Source of the DNA: RUG11867 sp964553435
GTDB taxonomy: Bacteria; Bacillota_I; Bacilli_A; RF39; UBA660
Assembly: GCA_964553435.1 (NCBI GenBank)
Contig: CAZKKM010000016.1
Span: 1 to 21,957, forward strand
Direction of reading: 5' to 3'
DNA: 21,957 bases
Position numbers and translations under genes: made by a program. Of this stretch, positions 16,015 to 21,836 are shown one piece after another; position 1 is the stretch's first letter, and each line of letters opens with the position of its first letter. The notes under the pieces are model-generated. The model saw nothing but the letters and a program-made list of their open reading frames with translations. It ran no database searches and was not told the DNA's origin.

Positions 16015-16258
16015 CTTTCATACTCACTTCCATCTCGTCGACTCTCCCTTTGACGAGCAACTCTTTTTTGGTCATCTTCACTATCGTCAGATCCTCGCCT
16101 CGCAAAGTACATCTTCGATCACTCAAGCTGACAACAATCTCCTGTTCTTTAAAAGAATCTAAGTATTTATAATTAAAAAAATATGCATGTTCATCATAGA
16201 AACACACTACATAGTCTCTATCGAACAAATAATTTACGATGTTATCTTTTATGTTCAT
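16007..16258 (-). CDS. yqfC: YabP/YqfC-family protein
   Basis: An 83-aa all-beta protein of the YabP/YqfC family, small proteins tied to spore formation and normally encoded just before yqfD. It lacks a membrane segment. The body has short strands ending in LRGEDLTIVKMTKKELLVKG, matching the family's 'G-x-x-L-x-I-x-x-L' region, followed by RVDEMEVSM. The identification rests on size, this motif and position. It is the first gene of a five-gene operon. TATAAT lies 15 nt before the ATG, and GGTGAGG ends only 2 nt before the ATG, a tight arrangement. The operon begins directly after the terminator of the preceding acidic-protein gene. Confidence 0.85.
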   Translation of the reverse strand: MNIKDNIVNYLFDRDYVVCFYDEHAYFFNYKYLDSFKEQEIVVSLSDRRCTLRGEDLTIVKMTKKELLVKGRVDEMEVSMKDE

Positions 16259-16272
16259 AACCTCACCGTTAA

Positions 16273-16278
16273 ATTATA
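16273..16278 (-). promoter_or_regulatory. -10 box of the yqfC-yqfD-vanZ-ybeY-dgkA operon
   Basis: Minus-strand TATAAT (16278-16273). The expected -35 site reads GAGTTT and falls in the 3' arm and T run of the upstream terminator, a poor match. Start would be near 16266, at the ribosome site. The terminator and promoter are thus interleaved. Confidence 0.5.
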
Positions 16279-16289
16279 TGTTTTTTACC

Positions 16290-16312
16290 AAAAAAAAACT
16301 CCCTCAGGAGTT
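16290..16312 (-). terminator. Intrinsic terminator of the acidic membrane protein gene
   Basis: Minus-strand AACTCC (16312-16307), loop TGAG, GGAGTT (16302-16297), then seven or more Ts. The stop codon TGA (16306-16304) forms the first three bases of the loop. Confidence 0.88.
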
Positions 16313-17404
16313 CTTAGGTATGTCGAACGATTCGCCTTTCAAAGAATTGAAAGAAGTTTGATCGCTTGCCGAACTTTTCAACTTTGGCAAATCTAAATCG
16401 TCGAGTTCACTCTTTTTATCATCCTCTTCAAAGAGAAAATTCATTTTCATATCCAAAACGGGAATATGTCTTATGAGAGAAGTTCTACTGAAATCTTCCA
16501 CCTTTATATCCGGCAACTCGTCATCGTAAGAATATATATCCTCGATGCTCTCTTTTTTAGACTGTTCTTCGACTATCGGCAATTCCACATTCATCTGTTC
16601 TTCGATGCTAGGCACCTCGGCACTCGTATCTGCTTCCCCGACTGGGTTGACAGCTGACTCGACGATTGCAGGACCTGGTTCGTATAAATAATCGCTGTAA
16701 TCGGGTTCGTTTACAACTTCTTCGATTCCTTGAACATCTGCGGCAGGTTCTTCCAAAGGCAAAACCTCAGTAACTGCTTCATCGACGACAGGCTCTTTTT
16801 CCTCTTCGAGTAGCTCTACCAAAGGAGATTCGTTATCTCCACTCTTCGATTCGTCGAATGATACAGTCTCCTCGACAGGTAACACTTCTCTAGCAATTTC
16901 ACCGTGTTCCTCGTCGAATACATTCTGCTCCTGTGTTATATCTGCAATCTCTTCGGTTGTCGGAGTTTCTATTTTGAAGTCTTCGAAAGACATTAATGGA
17001 GGCTGTTTTTCTACATTTGCCACTTCATCCGGTTTTACAATAGCTGCCTCAGGTTCTGAGTCTACCGCTCCGTCGAATTCGCTCGCAGTAAATTCTACTT
17101 GCACTGGCTCGATTGGAACTTCGACAGGAACTTCCGTCGCATCGGTGAAAGTCTCTACGATCTCTGGAACATTCGTTGCCACACTTTGACTCTCTTCTGG
17201 ATCGGCGAGAACACTCAAATCTATCTCCGTCTTCAAAAGATTTTCTTCGCTCTTAGTCGCCTGAGCATCTTTCTTATCTGCTCTTCGACCCAAAACTAAG
17301 ACGACAATGAACAACACGACCAATACTGCGATCGCAATACACAATCCCAGCATGACCGGATCCTCTAAAATGAACTGAAAGAAAGCACTGATTGTTTTCC
17401 CCAC
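16304..17404 (-). CDS. Single-pass membrane protein with long acidic cytoplasmic region, unknown function
   Basis: I do not recognise this 366-aa protein. One membrane segment (about residues 18-39, LCIAIAVLVVLFIVVLVLG) is followed by RRADKK, so the rest should face the cytoplasm. Residues 45-300 are dominated by Glu, Asp, Val, Pro and Thr with many EE/VE/PE pairs, expected to be extended and disordered. The last 60 residues are more structured and basic-mixed (FSRTSLIRHIPVLDMKMNF, DDLDLPKL) and may be the working end. The N-out, acidic-linker, C-terminal-domain layout resembles ZipA in outline only; no ZipA fold is visible. I start at GTG 17404 because AAGGTGG lies 5 nt upstream and the promoter predicts +1 near 17433, which excludes the upstream in-frame ATG at 17458. 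It lies beside murG-ftsQ-queH and yqfC. Confidence 0.75.
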   Translation of the reverse strand: MGKTISAFFQFILEDPVMLGLCIAIAVLVVLFIVVLVLGRRADKKDAQATKSEENLLKTEIDLSVLADPEESQSVATNVPEIVETFTDATEVPVEVPIEPVQVEFTASEFDGAVDSEPEAAIVKPDEVANVEKQPPLMSFEDFKIETPTTEEIADITQEQNVFDEEHGEIAREVLPVEETVSFDESKSGDNESPLVELLEEEKEPVVDEAVTEVLPLEEPAADVQGIEEVVNEPDYSDYLYEPGPAIVESAVNPVGEADTSAEVPSIEEQMNVELPIVEEQSKKESIEDIYSYDDELPDIKVEDFSRTSLIRHIPVLDMKMNFLFEEDDKKSELDDLDLPKLKSSASDQTSFNSLKGESFDIPKNS

Positions 17405-17439
17405 ATTGACCACCTTTTTCTCTTTTACTATCCTAATAA

Positions 17440-17468
17440 ATTTTAACACACCTAACATTTTATTGCAA
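17440..17468 (-). promoter_or_regulatory. Promoter of the acidic membrane protein gene
   Basis: Minus-strand TTGCAA (17468-17463), 17 bp, then an extended -10 TGTTAAAAT with hexamer TAAAAT at 17445-17440. Start near 17433. Confidence 0.55.
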
Positions 17469-17540
17469 GAACATCATGCAAAAACATTCATTTTTTGAGT
17501 TTTGAAAATTTAAAATTAAGTTAAAATACGAAATAATTTC

Positions 17541-17578
17541 AAAAAAAAAAGCAAATGGACCTCTATGTGAATTTTCAC
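17541..17578 (-). terminator. Possible weak terminator after queH
   Basis: A small hairpin GTGAA/TTCAC (17578-17574 with 17571-17567) starts at the queH stop codon, and a run of ten Ts on the minus strand (complement of 17541-17550) follows 16 nt later. The distance is too long for a standard terminator, so this is tentative. Confidence 0.3.
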
Positions 17579-18195
17579 TAGATTACGATTGCTTTATCTT
17601 TTCTTCTTTCTTCCTTTGAAAACACACATCCGCAATAATCTTGTCTGTATAAATCGTGTTCCCTCGATAATTCGATACTCCGCTTATATCCGTTTTGTTT
17701 CTTGAAGTCGGCGACCAAAAATTTGACCTCGTCCGTTTCCAAACTGAGTCCTATCTCATTTATCCAAGCAGATACTTTATAAGGACTCACAGACAAAGTA
17801 GTCCCAAAATATTCGTATCCTAACTCCTTTGCTTTAGTAAAAGTATACTTGATCCTGTTTTCGTAACAAATATGACATCTAATTCCTCTTTCGGCATCGC
17901 TTTCATGTCCGCTCACCAAGCTTCTATAACGATCGTTGTCATAATCGGCATCGACCATATCGATGCCATTGACACTTTCGATTTCACTCAAAAAACGTTT
18001 CTGTTCTTTTTTTCTCTTTTCATACTCCTCATATGGTTCGATATTCGGATTGTAATAGAGAACAGTTATATGAAAATGATTCTTCAATCTTTCGATAACC
18101 GCACTCGAACAAGGTGCACAACAAGTGTGCAACAAAAGAGTTGGTACATGATCCAAACCGGCGATTAACTTCTCCATTTCTTTATCGTAATTCAT
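17578..18195 (-). CDS. queH: Epoxyqueuosine reductase QueH
   Basis: QueH (formerly DUF208) performs the last step of queuosine synthesis, reducing epoxyqueuosine to queuosine in the wobble position of GUN-decoding tRNAs, using an iron-sulfur cluster without cobalamin. The 205-aa product shows the full cysteine set: LHTCCAPCSS (Cys25, Cys26, Cys29), GIRCHICYENR (Cys107, Cys110) and YRQDYCGC (Cys188, Cys190), plus YYNPNIEPYEEYEKR and FGTTLSVSPYK. The ATG overlaps the ftsQ stop in an ATGA junction, so it is translated with the division gene. No other queuosine gene is in the window, so the precursor may be salvaged. Confidence 0.95.
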   Translation of the reverse strand: MNYDKEMEKLIAGLDHVPTLLLHTCCAPCSSAVIERLKNHFHITVLYYNPNIEPYEEYEKRKKEQKRFLSEIESVNGIDMVDADYDNDRYRSLVSGHESDAERGIRCHICYENRIKYTFTKAKELGYEYFGTTLSVSPYKVSAWINEIGLSLETDEVKFLVADFKKQNGYKRSIELSREHDLYRQDYCGCVFSKEERRKDKAIVI

Positions 18196-18923
18196 TCCTG
18201 TGCCTCGTATTCTGTAAAAAGATAATTATCGAAATCGCAATCGAAATTGTATATGCCCTTTTTATCTATACTGGCATATACTTTTTTATAATGATTGAAA
18301 ACTGACATCTTTCTGTTGTTGATGATGACAGTATTGCCGTCGTTCATATCGAATACGAACCTCTCTTTATCTATATAAGTTCCGTTATCATTACTTGTCG
18401 GACTATACTCGATTTCGCTAATCGAACGTATTATATCACTGTCTATCTCGGCAAGTCTAGTGATAAATTCCGAAAGCACATCCTCCGGCACGAAATTCAC
18501 CAAAGTCGGCAACCCATAAAGATTCATTCCTGCAATTCTACCACCATCGCTCAAAATGATAGCATTCTCTGGAATATAGAAGAATAGAGGAATGCTCTCT
18601 TCGACTATTATTTCTATTTTAAAATCGAGTTTTCGCTTTATCTTGCAGCTATTTATCAAAGGATCTTCGGTTATTTTTTCACAAACCTCTTTGGCATTGA
18701 ATCCCAAGAAAGATACATTTTCGTTGAATCCTGCACTCTTGATTATCTGAGTATCTTTCACATATTCATTACCCACGACTTTGACAGCACTCACATCGAC
18801 TTTCAAAAGACCTTTACCCAAGAAGAAAAGACCCATTCCAACCAACACTAAAAAGATGACTCCTTGCCATCTGAGACGTCTTTTAACTTTTTTTCGTGTT
18901 TTGGTATGTGTCCTTTTTTCCAC
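18192..18923 (-). CDS. ftsQ: Cell division protein DivIB/FtsQ
   Basis: FtsQ (DivIB) is a bitopic protein of the divisome that scaffolds FtsL and DivIC at the septum. The 243-aa product has a basic cytoplasmic lead (KTRKKVKRRLRWQG), one membrane segment at about 19-40 (VIFLVLVGMGLFFLGKGLL), and then a POTRA domain: VSAVKVVGNEYV, SAGFNENVSFLG and KIKRKLDFKIEIIVEES. The beta domain follows, with LPTLVNFVPEDV. It starts with GTG, whose first base is the last base of the murG TAG stop (sequence TAGTGG), so coupling to murG is likely. A weak AAAGGGA lies about 10 nt upstream. The murG-ftsQ order follows the division and cell wall (dcw) cluster, but murC and ftsZ are not present here. Confidence 0.93.
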   Translation of the reverse strand: MEKRTHTKTRKKVKRRLRWQGVIFLVLVGMGLFFLGKGLLKVDVSAVKVVGNEYVKDTQIIKSAGFNENVSFLGFNAKEVCEKITEDPLINSCKIKRKLDFKIEIIVEESIPLFFYIPENAIILSDGGRIAGMNLYGLPTLVNFVPEDVLSEFITRLAEIDSDIIRSISEIEYSPTSNDNGTYIDKERFVFDMNDGNTVIINNRKMSVFNHYKKVYASIDKKGIYNFDCDFDNYLFTEYEAQE

Positions 18924-19996
18924 TAATCAATCATCCCTTTTAAAGTTTCATATATCACTGTACTGCTGTCGTTTTTTTGCATCTTCGATAAATTCAGCCG
19001 CATGTTTATCTGCATCTCCAAATTGCCTAGAATCTCGTCGATTTCATGCTCGAGAATATTCGCTGTGAGAGAATCTTCTTCGATCATGACGCAAGCTCTA
19101 TTATTTGCACATGATAGAGCATTAAAATACTGATGATTATTGGCCACGTAAGGACTAGGTATCAAAATGGCCAATTTCTTGAGTGCTATGATTTCACTTA
19201 TCGAACTTGCCCCAGCTCTACTGACGATCAAATCAGCATCTTTCATCAGTCCAGCCAAATTCTCTACATAGGAAACCAAGAAGACATTCTTAGAAAACTT
19301 GTTCTTGGAAAATTCCTCATACGAATCTTTACCTGTGACATAGAGAACTTCATAATCCTTATCATCTATGGAACTTAAGAAATCTTTCAATTTTCCATTT
19401 ACCGACGTGCTGCCGAGACTTCCCTGTACCATGAGTACGAACTTTTTCTTTAAAGAAAGACCGAACTTCTCTCTCGAAATCTTCGAAATAGACAATGCTC
19501 TTTCACTGCATGGGTTTCCCGTGAAAACGACCTTTTTTTCATCGAAATAGTATTTCGAATCTTCGAAACTCACACCGATTTTATCGACCATGCGAGCTAG
19601 CATGCGATTCGATTTACCTGGAATAGAATTTTGTTCGTGTATGAACGTCTTTATTCCCAATTCTTTAGCTGCCATGATGACCGGAAAAGTGACATATCCT
19701 CCAGCTCCGATGACGACATCTGGATCAAATTCTCTCATCAATCTCTTCATCTTCGCCTTGTTTTTTAAAATCAGAAACATGACTTTCGCATCGCGAAATA
19801 CGTTCTTAGATAATCCGTACATCTCGATGCCTATATACTTGTACCCCAAAGCTGGTACGATATCCTTTTCCATCCTCGTAGTCGTGCCTACATAAAGAAA
19901 TTCACTCTCCGGTTCAAGTTCTCTGATTTTGTCTATAATTGCGAGAGCCGGATAAATATGTCCTCCCGTCCCTCCTGCGGTTATAATTACTTTCAT
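18923..19996 (-). CDS. murG: UDP-GlcNAc:lipid I N-acetylglucosaminyltransferase MurG
   Basis: MurG adds GlcNAc to lipid I on the inner membrane face to make lipid II, the peptidoglycan building block. The 357-aa length is normal. The N-terminal glycine loop GGTGGH (8-13), VVIGAGGYVTFPVI, FIHEQNSIPGKSNR, the second-domain loop VMVQGSLGS, and SRAGASSISEI, which binds the uridine part of the donor, are all intact. I start at ATG 19996 (GGGGAG 6-7 nt upstream). The frame is open to 20119, but that extension overlaps the terminator of the previous gene and has no MurG-like sequence. It leads the operon murG-ftsQ-queH. Confidence 0.97.
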   Translation of the reverse strand: MKVIITAGGTGGHIYPALAIIDKIRELEPESEFLYVGTTTRMEKDIVPALGYKYIGIEMYGLSKNVFRDAKVMFLILKNKAKMKRLMREFDPDVVIGAGGYVTFPVIMAAKELGIKTFIHEQNSIPGKSNRMLARMVDKIGVSFEDSKYYFDEKKVVFTGNPCSERALSISKISREKFGLSLKKKFVLMVQGSLGSTSVNGKLKDFLSSIDDKDYEVLYVTGKDSYEEFSKNKFSKNVFLVSYVENLAGLMKDADLIVSRAGASSISEIIALKKLAILIPSPYVANNHQYFNALSCANNRACVMIEEDSLTANILEHEIDEILGNLEMQINMRLNLSKMQKNDSSTVIYETLKGMID

Positions 19997-20015
19997 AATA
20001 CAACTCCCCATACTA

Positions 20016-20021
20016 ATTATA
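20016..20021 (-). promoter_or_regulatory. -10 box of the murG-ftsQ-queH operon
   Basis: Minus-strand TATAAT (20021-20016). A TTAAAT at 17 bp is a poor -35. Start near 20009, with a leader of about 13 nt holding GGGGAG. Confidence 0.5.
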
Positions 20022-20049
20022 TAATAAATTGAGATAAAATTTAACAAAA

Positions 20050-20072
20050 TGTTCTCTACTTTACAGAGAACA
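20050..20072 (-). terminator. Intrinsic terminator of the Hint surface protein gene
   Basis: Minus-strand TGTTCTCT (20072-20065), loop GTAAAGT, AGAGAACA (20057-20050), then TTTTGTT. The stop codon TAG (20058-20056) straddles loop and 3' arm, so the last codons of the gene build the hairpin. Confidence 0.85.
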
Positions 20073-21573
20073 AACTGACGAATACAAACGATTGCCATTT
20101 TTGAGTATAAAAATACCATAGATTTTTTTCGACATCCATGGTATTCAATTTAAATTCATTATACTTTTTAAAGTTGCTTTTTGTTACAAAATAATCGTGA
20201 TTGCCATCGACTTCTATATTATATACATTTACATTTTGCTCTTTCGTTACTATAGATGTTATTTTTATTGCTTCTCCTTTATCGTTCATGACATAATCCC
20301 CGACCTTAAATTCTCCTACCACTTTCCATTCTCCAGTATTTTTATCGTAGAATGGATGTTCAGGAGTAACCTCCATCATTTCTCCTGTCTCTAATGTAAT
20401 CTCTAATATTTTACCCGTCATATGTTCAAAAGTTATAGTAATCACGGATTCTTCAATTTCTTTTGTTTTTTCATTATACGAATAAACACTATCTCCGACT
20501 NNNNNNNNNNATTTTTCGATCGGAATATAACCATTCGGTGTATAAATGAGTGTTCCAGCTTTAAAGCATTCATAATAACCGATTTCGGGATAAATAGTGT
20601 GATCTTCCTCCGTAGAAACGATGGTACTACTAGAGACAACTGCATCGGTTCCCTGAATTTTCCAGTTTTTTAATTTCGCACAACTTAACGAAAGATTAGG
20701 AAGAGTACCATATGGTTGACCATAAATCACTTTCACAGTTTTAGGAGTCTTGCCACCGCCCACAAAAGTGTTTCCTTGAGGATCTATTGTTAGTGTAACT
20801 TCCTTCGGTTCCCACTTTGCATAGACAGATTGACTAGCCTTAAGAGTCGGCAACATAGCAAAAGTCAATTGAGTTTCATATGCCTCATCTAAGTACCATC
20901 CTCTAAAACTGTACCCGTATAATGATGGCTCGGGAAGCTCACTTTCGACTTCACCATCTATAATAGTCAACGTATTATCGGAAACTGTTCCTGAACCGGG
21001 ATTAAAAGTCAATGTAACTTTTTGGCCATAATTGGAATCTACGAGATCAAAAGATGTATTGAAACTGGCACTGAGATCGGCATCCTGATTGACGTCATCC
21101 AAATAGTTCAATGTAACACTCAAGGCATAATAATATGTTTTATTTACTGGTATAGTTAAAATATCTTTGAGTATCTTCTTTGAAGGATTGGTACTTCTAG
21201 GAACATCTTTATCTACGACGATATCTTTATAAACTCCATTTTCTTCTTCTGAGTACGATAAAGTATACGTAAGACTGCCCTCTTGATAGGTGTTGATCAA
21301 TTCCTTCCAATACATTTTAACTGATGCATCTACAGTTCCCGTATTTTGGATAGTGAACTTTTTGACAACAGTATCTCCAAAATTAAGTTCACCTCCAATT
21401 TCTGGTCCATAATCTGCAAATCTTTCACTGACAGTACCCGTGTTGATGTCCGATTCGACTTTTCTCATTTCCCCTGTAGTGGTAAAGAAAGCATACGAAA
21501 TCGTACCTACTATGGTAAGAATAGATGCTATCCCCACCATTAAACATATCATTCTCTTTGTTTTTAAATCCAT
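20056..21573 (-). CDS. Surface-anchored protein with InlB-type repeat and C-terminal Hint domain
   Basis: About 505 aa, with four residues unknown because of a 10-N gap. Residues 8-30 form a hydrophobic signal/anchor ending SYAFFTTTG, like the SipW-dependent signals of TasA-type proteins. Residues 40-180 are beta-rich and resemble TasA-like domains (FGDTVVKKFTIQNTGTVDAS). Residues 186-257 are an InlB B-repeat (YGYSFRGWYLDEAYETQLTF, VYAKW); 258-330 look like a diverged second copy. A Hint (hedgehog/intein) domain spans about 336-465: CFKAGTLIYTPNGYIPIEK with nucleophile Cys336, GDSVYSYN, and TPEH (403-406). The usual terminal V-H-N is absent; the protein runs HDYFVTKSNF into a 36-residue aromatic tail. 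AGGAGG lies 5-6 nt before ATG. The promoter carries nine Gs in its spacer. Confidence 0.85.
   Translation of the reverse strand: MDLKTKRMICLMVGIASILTIVGTISYAFFTTTGEMRKVESDINTGTVSERFADYGPEIGGELNFGDTVVKKFTIQNTGTVDASVKMYWKELINTYQEGSLTYTLSYSEEENGVYKDIVVDKDVPRSTNPSKKILKDILTIPVNKTYYYALSVTLNYLDDVNQDADLSASFNTSFDLVDSNYGQKVTLTFNPGSGTVSDNTLTIIDGEVESELPEPSLYGYSFRGWYLDEAYETQLTFAMLPTLKASQSVYAKWEPKEVTLTIDPQGNTFVGGGKTPKTVKVIYGQPYGTLPNLSLSCAKLKNWKIQGTDAVVSSSTIVSTEEDHTIYPEIGYYECFKAGTLIYTPNGYIPIEKXXXXVGDSVYSYNEKTKEIEESVITITFEHMTGKILEITLETGEMMEVTPEHPFYDKNTGEWKVVGEFKVGDYVMNDKGEAIKITSIVTKEQNVNVYNIEVDGNHDYFVTKSNFKKYNEFKLNTMDVEKNLWYFYTQKWQSFVFVSLFSVK
20501..20510. other. Assembly gap of ten Ns inside the Hint domain
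   Basis: Ten Ns fall between IEK and VGDSV of the Hint domain. Hint proteins usually have about two residues here; the placeholder implies four codons. The true length and the join itself are therefore uncertain. Confidence 0.95.
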
Positions 21574-21585
21574 AATACCTCCTAT

Positions 21586-21630
21586 TTTAAACTGTCATCA
21601 ATTACAAATCGATCTCTCGTTCAGTTTAAA
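21586..21630 (-). promoter_or_regulatory. Two-tier hairpin in the leader of the Hint gene
   Basis: On the transcript, TTTAAACTG (21630-21622) pairs perfectly with CAGTTTAAA (21594-21586). Inside the 27-nt loop, ATCGAT can pair with ATTGAT (one G-U) around a TTGTA loop. The outer stem ends just before the ribosome site AGGAGG (about 21580-21585), so folding could affect translation. The leader from the predicted start (near 21671) is about 98 nt, far longer than elsewhere in the window. Confidence 0.45.
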
Positions 21631-21677
21631 TAATATAAAATTGTCGATATGATTATCTCCATATCTTATATATCTAT

Positions 21678-21704
21678 ATTATACCCCCCCCCGACCTTTG
21701 TCAA
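21678..21704 (-). promoter_or_regulatory. Promoter of the Hint gene with a G9 tract in the spacer
   Basis: Minus-strand TTGACA (21704-21699) and TATAAT (21683-21678) are both perfect consensus. The spacer is 15 bp and ends in nine consecutive Gs (21692-21684) touching the -10. A 15-bp spacer is shorter than the optimal 17; one or two added Gs would bring it to 16-17. Confidence 0.8.
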
Positions 21705-21723
21705 GGAGGAGTGTTAGAATATT

Positions 21724-21789
21724 TGTAGTGGTAAAGTAAAAGTAGACAGGAGAGGGTGTAATGTAGACACTACATAAGAAATATAGACA
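21724..21789 (+). repeat. Repeats at the left end of an insertion sequence
   Basis: Three TAGACA copies (21743-21748, 21764-21769, 21784-21789) are spaced 21 and 20 bp, about two helical turns. TGTAGTG (21724-21730) and CACTACA (21768-21774) form an inverted pair, and ATGTAG/CTACAT (21761-21775) is a tight palindrome. They look like transposase or repressor sites near an IS terminus. The IS boundary probably lies between 21705 and 21743; its terminal repeat cannot be confirmed without the other end. Confidence 0.45.
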
Positions 21790-21812
21790 ATACGATTTAT
21801 ATATTGGATAAT
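21784..21812 (+). promoter_or_regulatory. Promoter of the transposase gene
   Basis: TAGACA (21784-21789), 17 bp, GATAAT (21807-21812), each 5 of 6 to consensus. The -35 is itself the third TAGACA repeat, so a protein binding the repeats would block transcription. AAAGGA follows upstream of the ATG. Confidence 0.5.
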
Positions 21813-21836
21813 AAAACTACGAAAGGATTTGATAAT

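Noticed and set aside
19997..20119. Upstream extension of murG
   Set aside because: It overlaps the Hint-gene terminator, and MurG proteins begin at the glycine-loop strand encoded from 19996.
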